DNA of 56,733 bases, taken from Terriglobia bacterium (lineage in GTDB: Bacteria; Pseudomonadota; Alphaproteobacteria; Acetobacterales; Acetobacteraceae). The stretch lies in assembly GCA_023511585.1 (NCBI GenBank), contig JAIMBF010000011.1, positions 1 to 56,733 on the forward strand, given 5' to 3'. The stretch's first letter is position 1, and every line of letters starts with the position of its first letter. A model generated the notes under the pieces. The model saw nothing but the letters and a program-made list of their open reading frames with translations, was not told the origin of the DNA and did no database searches. The position numbers and the translations under genes were made by a program. Below are positions 1 through 9,556 of the stretch, piece after piece.

Positions 1-2632
1 CGCTCTGGGCGATCGGCGCAATGGCGGCCGTGAACCGCTTGTCCTGTCCAATTTCGGCAGAGAGCTCCGCCCGGTCGATCTCCGTTCCGTTGTCCGACAC
101 GAAAGCCCTGGCATTGGAGAGCTTTCGTGACGGCCCGAGAACGACTTGTTCGAAAGCCGCGTTTGCTTCCCAGCGCCTATGCTCGGAAGGCTTCTTTTGT
201 TCGCGCGCCGGTTGTGCGCCGGCAGGGCTGGCTGGTTTGGCGGAAGGACGCGGTTCCTCCACCCCGAGCTTTTTTGCCGACAACCGCTGCGAAAGATCAA
301 GGGTGGAGCCGGAAAAGCTCGCCCGAAGCGAATGATTAGGCAAGAAGACCAAGTCGCCTCTGGCTCTGGTCTGCCCCAGCATGATCTCGGTGACGTTGAC
401 CCGCTGCGGTGCGTTATCGACAAAGCTCGCCCCCCCGGCGATGCGGAGGCCTGCCCCGGAAAGCTCTAGCGTATCGATCGCGGCGAGGTGCTCATGCTCC
501 AGCCGGGCGCGTAGGGAGAGATGGGCGGTCTGCCCGGCGGGTTTTTCCCAACCAAGCTCGGGAACAGCAAGCCGCACCGGGGTAAAATCGGCGGCGAGGG
601 AGAGGCTGCCCTCGCCGCTGCGCCGCTCAATCAATGTCGCCTTCGTGCCTGCCGCCCCCGCAGCATATTCGCCGAGATCCAGCCCAAAACGGGCGAGCGC
701 CGCGGTTTCTACGATGCCGCTGAATGAAGCCTCTTGCAGTACCTGCGTCGGCGGGCCCGGCGCGAAATCCATCCGCACCGCAAGCCGCGTGGGAATATCG
801 GCAAGCTTTGCGGTGCCGTCGATGCGCATGCCGGCTTGATCGACATCGAAGTTGAGCATGGCTTGATCCAACGGCTGGCCGGCGAAGACATTGCTCAAAT
901 GGCCATCTTTGATCTCGCCGTTTGCATGGAGCGCAATGCGGTCCATGGTGACCCGCTCTTCCAAAGGCACGGTCGCCGAAATTTTGGCACGTACGGTGCC
1001 TGCGGGCTCGGTAAGGGGAAACGAGCGGCGCTCGAACAGATGCAGGCGCGGATGGCGCAGCAAATCGACCGCGTCCGCAATCGGCCCGGCCACGTCGAGG
1101 TCAAGGCTCGCCACTTGGTCTTTGGTCATCATGCCATCGATGCGCATGGTGCCACCTTGCACGGCGATGCCGCCGGCCTTCCCGCCCGCTTCCACGCCGC
1201 CGCTGACGCTGAGCAGCAAAGCATCGGGGGAAAGCAAAGTCAGCTCCGCCGGCACGTGCTCAAGCGGAGGCAGGGGGCGGAGCCAATGCACACTGAGATC
1301 ATCGCCCTGGAGGTGGCCGGAGGCGTTCGTCAACGTGAGATCCGAACCATCGGCCGCGCCCTCCATCTCCAACGCGACGTGGCCCGCGCGCGCGACGCCT
1401 TCGGTAATGTTTTCCGTCACCCACTTGCGGGCGCCTTTGGCAGCGCCCTCCGGCCAATAGCGCGAGAGATCCGCGAAGCGCACTTGGTCAAGATCGGCGC
1501 TCAAGGTGGCCTTCAACCGGTCCTGCCCCAATGCCAGGCTTCCGCTGCCGGAAAGTTGCGGCCCGGCGCTGCCGTCCGTTGCAGCGAGGACGGCGCGCCA
1601 TTCTCGGATGTGCAGCTCCTGCCCCCGGATCGTCCAGGCAACCCTGGCCGCGACAAGAGGAACGATGCCCCCGGCGACGTGCACTATGCCTTGGCCGGCT
1701 TCCACCGTGCCGGTGGCCTCCTCCCAACCGGAGAGCCCTTTCAGGCTGATCTCCGCACTGGCGGAAAGCGGCGCATCCAGCGCGGCAAGGGAGGCAAATT
1801 TCGGGCTGAGTGCAGCGAGCGAAGGGGGCGAGAAAGGATCGACATGCACCCGCACGCTCGCTTGCGGAGCGTCCGGCGGCACGTGCACCATGAACTCCGC
1901 CCGCAGCGGATGCGGTGCAAGCGCGAGTTCGGCATCGCCGAAAGCGTCGGCCCCGCCGGCGCGATGATGCCGTAGCCGGGCCTTTATCTTGGTAATGGTC
2001 CAAATGGTATGAAGCGCATGATCGTCGATCACGACATGGCCGTCGGCGATGCGGACCTCGCGGAGCGCCGACCAACGATCGTCCGGAACCGAGCCGGGGC
2101 TTATGCCTCTCGGGCCGGCCATAGCCCCAAGCAGGGCCTGCGCGGAATTTGCGCCGGTTTGGGATGCCCCTTCCTTGGCAAGACCTATCGCAAAAGAGCC
2201 GTCTTGCTTACGGGTGAGGGTAATTGCCGGTTCTTCCAAGATAATGGCGCGCGGAGCGATTTGCCCCCGCACGAGCGCGAGAAGAGAAAGCTCGATTTCC
2301 GCCCGAGGAACGACGGCAATCTCCGTGCTTTCCGGTGTGACGGCACGGAGGTCCTCGACGCGGATTACCAGAGGCTGGCCAAGGCCCAACCGCCAGCCAT
2401 TCCACGCGAGGCTTGCTTTTCCGATCGAGAGGCGAAGCGTGCCCAATACGGGACGATCTTCAATTTGTAATCGGCGAACAAGCCATTCCATCTGCAGGGG
2501 CTTTTCTCCGACGCGCCAAGCCAATACGCCGAGACCGACGGTCGCAAAGAAAATAAAAGCCAACGCCACCGCGAGGGTGTGATGCAAAAGCCAGAAACTG
2601 ACGCGCGCAACTTGACCGGCCAGCCGTCTCAT
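1..2632 (-). CDS. AsmA-like / DUF3971 (YhdP-type) envelope protein, 3' end cut by window edge
   Basis: An open frame without stop runs leftward from an ATG at 2632 to the window edge (877 codons visible), so the C-terminus is missing. Residues about 14-38 form one N-terminal membrane helix (LAVALAFIFFATVGLGVLAW), followed by a long beta-rich, low-cysteine region with repeated short amphipathic strands, typical of AsmA/YhdP-like proteins thought to bridge inner and outer membranes and carry phospholipid. The start has GAGG 7 nt upstream. It diverges from glnE with only 17 bp between the two start codons, so at least one promoter must lie inside the neighbouring gene. Family assignment rests on architecture and wording of the strands (for example RVHVDPFSPPSLAALSPKF), not on a catalytic motif. 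Confidence 0.75.
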   Translation of the reverse strand, partial: MRRLAGQVARVSFWLLHHTLAVALAFIFFATVGLGVLAWRVGEKPLQMEWLVRRLQIEDRPVLGTLRLSIGKASLAWNGWRLGLGQPLVIRVEDLRAVTPESTEIAVVPRAEIELSLLALVRGQIAPRAIILEEPAITLTRKQDGSFAIGLAKEGASQTGANSAQALLGAMAGPRGISPGSVPDDRWSALREVRIADGHVVIDDHALHTIWTITKIKARLRHHRAGGADAFGDAELALAPHPLRAEFMVHVPPDAPQASVRVHVDPFSPPSLAALSPKFASLAALDAPLSASAEISLKGLSGWEEATGTVEAGQGIVHVAGGIVPLVAARVAWTIRGQELHIREWRAVLAATDGSAGPQLSGSGSLALGQDRLKATLSADLDQVRFADLSRYWPEGAAKGARKWVTENITEGVARAGHVALEMEGAADGSDLTLTNASGHLQGDDLSVHWLRPLPPLEHVPAELTLLSPDALLLSVSGGVEAGGKAGGIAVQGGTMRIDGMMTKDQVASLDLDVAGPIADAVDLLRHPRLHLFERRSFPLTEPAGTVRAKISATVPLEERVTMDRIALHANGEIKDGHLSNVFAGQPLDQAMLNFDVDQAGMRIDGTAKLADIPTRLAVRMDFAPGPPTQVLQEASFSGIVETAALARFGLDLGEYAAGAAGTKATLIERRSGEGSLSLAADFTPVRLAVPELGWEKPAGQTAHLSLRARLEHEHLAAIDTLELSGAGLRIAGGASFVDNAPQRVNVTEIMLGQTRARGDLVFLPNHSLRASFSGSTLDLSQRLSAKKLGVEEPRPSAKPASPAGAQPAREQKKPSEHRRWEANAAFEQVVLGPSRKLSNARAFVSDNGTEIDRAELSAEIGQDKRFTAAIAPIAQS

Positions 2633-2649
2633 GATGAGCCTCGGCAGTC

Positions 2650-5592
2650 ATGGAAAAGCGTTTTCGCCCACGGAATCGTTGGCCGTTTGCGGCTGACCCC
2701 AGAGCGGCCGAACACTTTGTTCGGCAATTCGCGGCCATCGGTGCGGACGAAGCGGCATTGGTCGAGAATGCCGATGCGTCCGCCATGCTGGTCGCGCTCG
2801 GCGGCAACAGCCCGTTCTTGGCCGAGCTTGCCTTGTCTCACAGTGATGTCATCTGCCGATTGTTTGCACAAGGCCCCGAGGTGGTGCTGCACGAAACGAC
2901 CGCGACCATCGCTGCTTTGCCGCCCACGACGCCGCGGGCACAAGTCGCCGCAAGTTTGCGACAGGCGCGGCAACGCGCGGCGCTTGCCATTGCCATTGCC
3001 GATATCGGCGGCTTTTGGACGTTGAGGCGCATCACCGCCGCGCTCTCCGAGTTCGCCCAAACGGCGATCGGCGCTGCGGTTGCGCATTTGCTGGACGAGG
3101 CTGCATCGCGCGGCGCGCTCGTGCTGCCCAATCCGGGAAACCCCCAGCAAGGCTCGGGCTTTGCGGTGCTGGGAATGGGGAAGCTCGGAGCACAAGAGCT
3201 CAATTTCTCGAGCGATGTCGACTTGGTATTGCTCTACGACCCCGAGCATCATGCCTCCGAACCTGATGTGCTTGCGACTCTTTTCAACCGCCTTGCCCGA
3301 GCGCTGGTCGGGCTGCTGCAAGATCGCACGGCAGACGGTTATGTCTTTCGCGTGGACCTGCGGCTTCGTCCAGACCCCGGGGCAACGCCTTTGGCTGTAG
3401 CCCTGCCGGCCGCGCTTGCCTATTACGAAAGCATGGGCCAAACCTGGGAACGCGCCGCGATGCTGAAGGCCCGCCCCATCGCCGGCGATCTTGCCCTGGG
3501 CCGCGCGTTTTTGGACGCCATTCGGCCGTTTGTCTGGCGCCGGCATCTCGACTTTACCGCCATTGCCGATATCCATGCCATGAAGCGCCGCATCGACGCC
3601 CAGGCCGGCCCGTCGCGGCAAAGCGCAGAGCCGCTTGCACGCATTGCCGGCCGGAACGTGAAGCTTGGGCGCGGCGGCATCCGCGAGATCGAATTTCTCG
3701 TGCAGACTTTGCAATTGATCTGGGGCGGACGCGACCCGGCTTTGCGGATCCCGGCAACGGTGCCGGCATTGTCTGCGCTTGCGCGCGCAGGTCATTTGCC
3801 GCGCCAGGCTGCGGGTGAGCTGGCACGTGCCTATCGGTTTTTGCGCAAGGTGGAACACCGCTTACAGATGGTGTCCGATCGGCAAACCCACACCCTCCCC
3901 GAGACGCCCGATCAGCTGGAACGGTTCGCAACCTTCCTCGGCTACCGCTCGGCTGCCGCCTTGGCACAAGCGCTGATTGCCAAAGTGGATGCGGTGCAAC
4001 GCCATTGGACAGCGTTCTTTGAAACCCTGCCCCCGCCGCCAGAGGAAATTCCATCTCTCTACTTCGATGGCCCGGATGATTCGCCGGCCACCCTTTCGGC
4101 GCTTGCGGAGATGGGTTTTCACAATCCCGAATCCGTCTCGGCCGCGGTGCGAAGTTGGCTCGCCGGGCGGGTGCCTGCGCTCCGCTCGGAACGCGCGCGG
4201 GATTTGATGCGCGCCACTTTGCCGCATTTGCTCTCCGCTTTCGCGCGTCTGCCGGAACCCAACGCGGCCTTTGCCCGGTTTGAGGAATTCCTCTCTCGCC
4301 TGCCCGCCGGCGTGGCATTGCTCTCGTTGTTTCAGCACCACCCCGATCTGGTGCAACGTTTGGCAGCGATTTTCGGCGCGGCACCGGCATTGGGTGAATA
4401 TCTCGCCCGCTCGCCGGCAGCGCTGGACGGCCTGCTGGCTCCGGCGCCACAGCTTCCCCCCGCGCGCCTTTTGCGAACGCGTCTTGCGGGCGTGCGTGGA
4501 TTGGAACGCACGCTGACGGTGCTCGCCCATTTGTTGCGCGAGCAGGAGTTCCGCCTGGCCGTGGCGAGCATGGAAGGCGCCATGGACATCGACGCTTTGG
4601 GCCTAGCCCGCGCGGACTGGGCCGATGCCGTGATTTCCGTGCTGCTGCCCGTAGTCTTGGACGATCTCGCCACCCGTTACGGGCGCGTGCGCGGCGGCGG
4701 CATGGTGGTAGTGGCCTTAGGCAAAGCCGGCTCACGCGAGATGCTGGCAGGTTCCGATCTCGATTTGATGCTGATCTACGACTTTCCTCAACACGTCGCC
4801 GAAAGCAGCGTGAAGGGCGGCAGCACCGCGCGGCAGTTGCCCGCGAGCCAATGGTTCATTCGAGCAGCCCACGCCTTCGTTGCCGCATTGACCGCCCCCG
4901 GAGCGGAAGGCGCGCTCTATGCAGTGGACATGCGGCTGAGACCGTCCGGCAGCAAGGGGCCGGTTGCGGTCTCGCTCTCGGCGTTTGAGCGCTATCATGC
5001 CGAATCGGCATGGACCTGGGAACGGATGGCGCTGACTCGGGCGCGGGTTATCACAGGGCCGCCGCATTTGCGGGCGCGGGTGGAAGCCGCCATTGCCGCA
5101 GCGCTCGCGGCCGGTGGCCCCGCCGAGAAAATCCGGGCCGATGCCGCGGCCATGCGCGCCCGTCTCGCCCGCGATGCACCGCCCGCCAGCCCCTGGGATG
5201 TGAAACTCAGAGCCGGCGGGCTTGTGGAAGTGGAATTCATCGTGCAGGTGCTGGAGCTTATTCACCTGCGCGAGCGGCCGGAGGTCCGCCATCCCACCAC
5301 ACGGATCGCGATTGATGCGCTGGCCAAGGCGGGGTTCTTGGAAGCCCAAGATGCCGCCTTGCTTCACCGTGCCGATCGGGCATGGCGAACAGTCCAGGAA
5401 ATCTTGCGGATTACGCTCGGCCGCCTGCCGCGGGGGGATCTGCCGCGATCCGTCGCCGAAACCCTCGCACGGGCACTTGCTTTAAGTTCGCCCGAAGCAC
5501 TTGGCCCCGAGCTTGAGAACCTGGCCGCGAGCGTTAGGGAATGCTTTATTCGCCTTGTCGGCAAACCGGAGCCGGAACGCCTTGCCGTGTGA
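2650..5592 (+). CDS. glnE: Bifunctional glutamine synthetase adenylyltransferase / deadenylyltransferase
   Basis: The 980-residue protein carries two nucleotidyltransferase domains, each with the G-x-GK-x(12)-SD-x-DL type signature: GMGKLGAQELNFSSDVDL near residue 173 and ALGKAGSREMLAGSDLDL near residue 687. By family knowledge the N-terminal half removes AMP from glutamine synthetase and the C-terminal half adds it, under control of PII (GlnB), tuning nitrogen assimilation in the cytosol. Length matches the family. Both metal-binding SD-x-D motifs are intact, so both activities are expected. The ATG at 2650 follows the divergent AsmA-like gene by 17 bp with only a weak ribosome site (GGCAG). 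bcp follows 170 bp downstream. Confidence 0.96.
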   Translation: MEKRFRPRNRWPFAADPRAAEHFVRQFAAIGADEAALVENADASAMLVALGGNSPFLAELALSHSDVICRLFAQGPEVVLHETTATIAALPPTTPRAQVAASLRQARQRAALAIAIADIGGFWTLRRITAALSEFAQTAIGAAVAHLLDEAASRGALVLPNPGNPQQGSGFAVLGMGKLGAQELNFSSDVDLVLLYDPEHHASEPDVLATLFNRLARALVGLLQDRTADGYVFRVDLRLRPDPGATPLAVALPAALAYYESMGQTWERAAMLKARPIAGDLALGRAFLDAIRPFVWRRHLDFTAIADIHAMKRRIDAQAGPSRQSAEPLARIAGRNVKLGRGGIREIEFLVQTLQLIWGGRDPALRIPATVPALSALARAGHLPRQAAGELARAYRFLRKVEHRLQMVSDRQTHTLPETPDQLERFATFLGYRSAAALAQALIAKVDAVQRHWTAFFETLPPPPEEIPSLYFDGPDDSPATLSALAEMGFHNPESVSAAVRSWLAGRVPALRSERARDLMRATLPHLLSAFARLPEPNAAFARFEEFLSRLPAGVALLSLFQHHPDLVQRLAAIFGAAPALGEYLARSPAALDGLLAPAPQLPPARLLRTRLAGVRGLERTLTVLAHLLREQEFRLAVASMEGAMDIDALGLARADWADAVISVLLPVVLDDLATRYGRVRGGGMVVVALGKAGSREMLAGSDLDLMLIYDFPQHVAESSVKGGSTARQLPASQWFIRAAHAFVAALTAPGAEGALYAVDMRLRPSGSKGPVAVSLSAFERYHAESAWTWERMALTRARVITGPPHLRARVEAAIAAALAAGGPAEKIRADAAAMRARLARDAPPASPWDVKLRAGGLVEVEFIVQVLELIHLRERPEVRHPTTRIAIDALAKAGFLEAQDAALLHRADRAWRTVQEILRITLGRLPRGDLPRSVAETLARALALSSPEALGPELENLAASVRECFIRLVGKPEPERLAV

Positions 5593-5646
5593 GTCCGCGA
5601 AAAGGCTGAAATCGCTCGGTTTTGTTACGAAATTGAGGGCAGGATT

Positions 5647-5658
5647 TTTCGATCGAAA
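5647..5658. promoter_or_regulatory. 12-bp perfect palindrome TTTCGATCGAAA in the glnE-bcp gap
   Basis: TTTCGATCGAAA is self-complementary over its full length and sits 104 bp before the bcp start codon. An extended -10-like element (TGATAAAAT near 5692-5700) lies downstream of it. It could be an operator for bcp, but no regulator is known to me for this exact sequence, and CGATCG is a common word in GC-rich alphaproteobacteria. Confidence 0.25.
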
Positions 5659-5762
5659 CATATCTTCGTAGCGAATGCACGGTTGATAAAATCCCACGGC
5701 AGCGGCACCCTTACGAATTCCACGATGTCTGAAGAAAACCGAACGAGCAAGGAAAGCAGAAC

Positions 5763-6287
5763 ATGCCATTGAAGGAAGGGGATCCCGCGCCGGATTTTAC
5801 AATGCCGGCCACGCGAGGGCGCACGGTGAGCTTGAGCGCCATGCGCGGCAAGCCGTTTGTTTTATATTTCTACCCAAAAGCCGACACCCCGGGCTGCACG
5901 CGGGAAGCTTGCGCGTTTCAGGAAGCGCTTGCCGAACTTGGCAGCATCGGGGTTGAGGTGATCGGTGTTTCCAAAGACAAAATGCCCGCGCTGGAGAAAT
6001 TCGCCGATAAATACCAGCTCTCGTTTCCGCTGGCCTCGGATGCGGACACCAAAGTGGCAGAGGCTTATGGCACTTGGATCGAAAAATCCCGCTACGGAAG
6101 GAAGTATATGGGAATGGAACGCAGCACGTTCCTGATCGATGCCACCGGGCATATCGCGCGTATCTGGCGCAACGTGAAAGTTGACGGCCATGCGCAGGCG
6201 GTCTTGGAGGCTGTCCGGAATTTGGCCCAAGGCGCGGCCGGCAGCCAGGAAACGGGGAAAAAGGCGGCGACAAAAAAGCGCGCTTGA
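5763..6287 (+). CDS. bcp: Thioredoxin-dependent thiol peroxidase (Bcp/PrxQ peroxiredoxin)
   Basis: This 174-residue protein has the AhpC/TSA fold signature with peroxidatic Cys45 in DTPGCTREAC and the resolving Cys50 five residues later, the arrangement of the Bcp/PrxQ subgroup. It reduces hydrogen peroxide and organic hydroperoxides in the cytosol using thioredoxin. The C-terminus ends in a lysine-rich tail (KKAATKKRA), slightly longer than usual. It has its own 170-bp upstream gap and is convergent with rppH, only 7 bp separating the stop codons. Confidence 0.95.
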   Translation: MPLKEGDPAPDFTMPATRGRTVSLSAMRGKPFVLYFYPKADTPGCTREACAFQEALAELGSIGVEVIGVSKDKMPALEKFADKYQLSFPLASDADTKVAEAYGTWIEKSRYGRKYMGMERSTFLIDATGHIARIWRNVKVDGHAQAVLEAVRNLAQGAAGSQETGKKAATKKRA

Positions 6288-6294
6288 CGAAGGC

Positions 6295-6813
6295 TTAGCC
6301 CTCGGCCGAGGCCGCTTGCACGAAAGGCGCGAAAAATGCCGCAATGGTGCGGTAGATGTCACGTTTGAACGGCGCACCGAGGCTTGGAATTTCCGCGAGC
6401 TCACCCCAGCGCCAGGCGATAAACTCCTGCGGTTGATGCGCATCCAGGTGGATGTCCTCGTCTTTACCAAGAAAGCGAAGAGCGAACCACCGTTGTGCTT
6501 GGCCGCGATAGCGACCCTTTAACGCGCGCCCGAGCAGCTCCGGCGGAAGATCGTAGGTGAGCCACTCCGGATATTCACCGATAATTTCTGCATTGGCCGT
6601 GCCGATCTCTTCCGCAAGCTCGCGCAGCACCGCGATCCGAGGATCCTCGGAAGCATCCATCCCGCCTTGCGGCAGCTGCCAGAATTCCGGACGATCTTCT
6701 GTTTGCGGCATGTCGGCCCGGCGGCCGAGGAAGACCTTTCCGGCACGGTTGAACAAAACCGCGCCGACATTGCGCCGGTAGGGCAATTTTGAAAAATCTT
6801 TTTCCTCATTCAT
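6295..6813 (-). CDS. rppH: RNA 5'-pyrophosphohydrolase (Nudix)
   Basis: The 172-residue protein contains a Nudix box at residues 50-72 (GGMDASEDPRIAVLRELAEE followed by IG), matching G-x5-E-x7-RE-x2-EE-x-G. The flanking words YRRNVGAVLFN and PEFWQLPQGG are typical of RppH/IalA, which trims the 5' triphosphate of mRNAs to start decay. The ATG at 6813 is preferred over an upstream in-frame start because MNEEKDFSKLPYRRNVG matches the family N-terminus. It overlaps the end of the deacetylase gene by 8 bp, so translation is probably coupled. It is the last gene of the gpmI-envC-ctpA-yibQ-rppH string. Confidence 0.93.
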   Translation of the reverse strand: MNEEKDFSKLPYRRNVGAVLFNRAGKVFLGRRADMPQTEDRPEFWQLPQGGMDASEDPRIAVLRELAEEIGTANAEIIGEYPEWLTYDLPPELLGRALKGRYRGQAQRWFALRFLGKDEDIHLDAHQPQEFIAWRWGELAEIPSLGAPFKRDIYRTIAAFFAPFVQAASAEG

Positions 6814-8029
6814 GGTTTTTGTTTTGGGAGAGCGTTCCCGGCGGATTTTGCACAAGGGCGCTGACGGGAACCAAGATCACACCCCGCTCGGAGAGCGTTT
6901 TTGTCCATGCAGCGATCTTTTCCACCGTGACCGGACGGGGCAAACCGGCAAGCCCGACGGCAGTACCGCGCGCCTTGGCAAGACGCTCCAATTGCGCAAG
7001 TTTCGCTTCGATTTCAGACCCCACGCCGGGCTCATCCACAACAATGTCCACGGTGCATCCGCTCACATGCGCGGGAGGCGGCTGCCCCGGCCGCGGGTCT
7101 ACATAATAAAGTCCGCGGGAGGCAAGCTCGTCTTCGAGAGCCAGCAACAGCGGTCCGACGGCGGCGTATCGTTCTCCGCGCATGCCGTCCAAGGCCCCGG
7201 TTGCGCCGGCATAACCGGCAATCCGGGAAAGCGCCCATTCCAATCGCTGGTGATTCAGCGCAGGGTCTGCCCCGGTGAGGAGTGCTTCGGGACCTTCGTC
7301 ATTCAGGGGATAGCCTTGCGGCTCCATCGGGATCGAAATCAGGAATTCATGTCCATGGGAGCGTGCCTCGTTCAGCAGCTTTTCCGGCTGCACGGCATAG
7401 GGCGAAAATGCCAAAGTTACGGCAGGCGGGGTGGAAACAATCGCATCATTGCTTTCGGTTACGGAAAGCCCGATCCCGGCAATGATCAGCGCAACCTTGG
7501 GCCTTGTCTCGTTGGGATCGAATTTGCCGGCGTAGACGCGCATGGGCAGCCGCCCGTCTGCGCCGATTTTCGGCAATTGCGCGCTCGGCGAAAAACTCGC
7601 CGGCTCCAGTAAGGAGAGATCCGGCGGGGGGATCGGTGTCGGCAACGAAGGGCCGGTCTGTTCACCACCCGCAGGCGTTGGAGGGCCCTTGGCCGCCGCG
7701 GGCGATGAGCCGGATGAAGGGGCCTCTTGCCGAGCTGCGGGAGGCTGGCCGTGACCCGGCTTCTGCGGGGGGGAAGAAAGTGGATTGGCGCCGGAAGCCA
7801 AACGGGCCGCTTGCGTGGCCGGCGAAACCGAAGACGCGGAGGGTTTGCCCGCTTGCAAGGGCATCGGCTTTGTGGAGTTTCCCGGCGGCCCGAGAATCTC
7901 CAAAGTCAATGCAAGCAGCACAAAGCCCACTAAAATGACGCCCCAGAAGACGCCAAGCGCCCGTGCCGCTCGACTGAAACGCCGGGGCGCGTAGGGTTGC
8001 CTTGGCGCTTCAGTCATCGGTGTGGTCAT
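6806..8029 (-). CDS. Divergent polysaccharide deacetylase family protein (YibQ/DUF610-like)
   Basis: The 407-residue protein has a short cytoplasmic N-terminus, one membrane helix at about 27-47 (GVFWGVILVGFVLLALTLEI), a Pro/Ser/Ala-rich linker to about 140, and a C-terminal divergent polysaccharide deacetylase domain (KVALIIAGIGLS, SIPMEPQGYP, YYVDPR, DIVVDEPG). Orthologues sit beside envC from Enterobacteria to Alphaproteobacteria. Activity on a glycan is inferred from the fold only; the metal-site histidines of classical deacetylases are not evident. It starts 38 bp after the ctpA stop and overlaps rppH. Confidence 0.85.
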   Translation of the reverse strand: MTTPMTEAPRQPYAPRRFSRAARALGVFWGVILVGFVLLALTLEILGPPGNSTKPMPLQAGKPSASSVSPATQAARLASGANPLSSPPQKPGHGQPPAARQEAPSSGSSPAAAKGPPTPAGGEQTGPSLPTPIPPPDLSLLEPASFSPSAQLPKIGADGRLPMRVYAGKFDPNETRPKVALIIAGIGLSVTESNDAIVSTPPAVTLAFSPYAVQPEKLLNEARSHGHEFLISIPMEPQGYPLNDEGPEALLTGADPALNHQRLEWALSRIAGYAGATGALDGMRGERYAAVGPLLLALEDELASRGLYYVDPRPGQPPPAHVSGCTVDIVVDEPGVGSEIEAKLAQLERLAKARGTAVGLAGLPRPVTVEKIAAWTKTLSERGVILVPVSALVQNPPGTLSQNKNHE

Positions 8030-8067
8030 TCCCGATCCGCTGCTACCTCTTTGCGCGCGCGGGCAGT

Positions 8068-9468
8068 TCAGTCACGCGAGACATGTTTGGTTGCAGCCAT
8101 GGCGTCCACGAGCTTGACCGCCTCCTGCAGCTGAAAATCGGTCGAGGGTTTTGCGGGGTCGAACTCGGGCCAATCTTTGGGCGGCCGGTTTGGGATTTCC
8201 TTAACGATAGGCGGCAGGTCCGTGCGCGGCAGGACAAGTTGCCCGTTGGTACCACCTTCCCTACGCAGGACTCGGTTAAGATCGGATTCGTGCTCGGGCA
8301 GGAAATGCGGCTGTTCTTCCCGCGATTCATGCACCACGACATCCGGCTCTATTCCGAAGCCCTGAATGGACCGACCGGAGGGGGTATAGTAGCGAGCCGT
8401 GGTCAAGCGAATAGCGCCGTTGCCGGCAAGCGGGATCACGGTCTGCACCGAGCCTTTGCCGAAGCTTTGTGTACCGAGAAGTATCGCGCGCCGGTTATCT
8501 TGCAATGCGCCGGCGACGATTTCGCTTGCGGATGCCGTGCCGTTGTTGATCAGCACGACAAGCGGGGCACCATGGGTGATGTCACCGTCGGGCTTGGCGT
8601 TAAAGCGCTGGCTGTCTTCGGGGTGCCGGGCGCGGGTTGAGACGATCTCCCCTCGATCGAGGAAATCATTGGCGACCGCGACCGCTTGGTCCAACAACCC
8701 GCCAGGATTGTTGCGCAGATCCAGAATATAGCCCTTTAAACGGCCGCCGCTTTGTTGACGCAGTTTTTCAATGGCTTGGCGAATTCCGGTGTCGCTCTGT
8801 TCATTGAACTGGGTCAGCCGGACATAGCCCACATCGCCTTCGATATGCGAACGCACCACCTGGATGTGGATGATCTCGCGTTGCATCGTGACTTGAAATG
8901 GCTTGTCCACGCCTTCGCGCTTAATCGTCAGCGTGATTTTCGTGTTGGGCGGCCCGCGCATGCGATCGACCGCCTCATTGAGGGTTAACCCCTGAACGCT
9001 CTTTCCATCCAACGCCAGAATAATATCTCCGGCTTTGATGCCTGCGCGCGCCGCCGGGGTATCGTCGATCGGGCTGATGACCTTGATCAGGCCATCTTTG
9101 TCTTCGGTCACTTCCAACCCGAGGCCGCCGAACTCACCGCGCGTTTGCACCTGCATGTCGCGAAAAGCCTTAGCGTTCATGTAACTTGAGTGTGCATCCA
9201 GCCCGGTAAGCATTCCGTTGATGGAATTCTCGATGAGGTCGCGATCGGAAACCGGATCGACATAATCGGCACGCACCCGCTCAAACACATCGCCGAAGAG
9301 GCTGAGCATGCGGTAGGTATCGGAATTATCCGTGCTCGAGGTTTCGGCAAATGCCACAGGCACGGCAAGGTTGATTCCCAGCCGCTCAAACAAGAACCCT
9401 GCCGCCGGCGGAGTGGCAACCCCTGCCAGGAAAGCAGCACCCAACAATAGGCTCGTGCGTCGTTTCAT
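8068..9468 (-). CDS. ctpA: C-terminal processing peptidase, S41 family
   Basis: The 466-residue precursor begins MKRRTSLLLGAAFLAG, an export signal, followed by a PDZ domain (about 105-190, with the GLGLEV and AGIKAGD words) and the S41 protease core. The Ser-Lys dyad is S313 in NNGTASASE and K338 in SFGKGSVQ, 25 residues apart as in E. coli Tsp. It is predicted to cleave periplasmic or membrane protein C-termini, possibly regulating the neighbouring EnvC-type amidase activator or other wall enzymes. The ATG at 9468 was chosen because AGGGTG lies 7 nt upstream and it gives a clean signal peptide; the frame is open further upstream without supporting features. Confidence 0.94.
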   Translation of the reverse strand: MKRRTSLLLGAAFLAGVATPPAAGFLFERLGINLAVPVAFAETSSTDNSDTYRMLSLFGDVFERVRADYVDPVSDRDLIENSINGMLTGLDAHSSYMNAKAFRDMQVQTRGEFGGLGLEVTEDKDGLIKVISPIDDTPAARAGIKAGDIILALDGKSVQGLTLNEAVDRMRGPPNTKITLTIKREGVDKPFQVTMQREIIHIQVVRSHIEGDVGYVRLTQFNEQSDTGIRQAIEKLRQQSGGRLKGYILDLRNNPGGLLDQAVAVANDFLDRGEIVSTRARHPEDSQRFNAKPDGDITHGAPLVVLINNGTASASEIVAGALQDNRRAILLGTQSFGKGSVQTVIPLAGNGAIRLTTARYYTPSGRSIQGFGIEPDVVVHESREEQPHFLPEHESDLNRVLRREGGTNGQLVLPRTDLPPIVKEIPNRPPKDWPEFDPAKPSTDFQLQEAVKLVDAMAATKHVSRD

Positions 9469-9556
9469 CGCTTTCACCCTATCTGCGCCCAGAGCGCATT
9501 TCCCGAATCGATAAAACCACGTCCTTGGCTTTTGTCTAGCCCAACAAATGAGCGGC

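Noticed and set aside
734-1975. 413-residue plus-strand frame
   Set aside because: It is antisense to the AsmA-like gene, whose minus-strand frame is open over the whole region with sensible protein composition.
2629-3858. 409-residue minus-strand frame
   Set aside because: Antisense of glnE; no signal peptide, domain or ribosome site.
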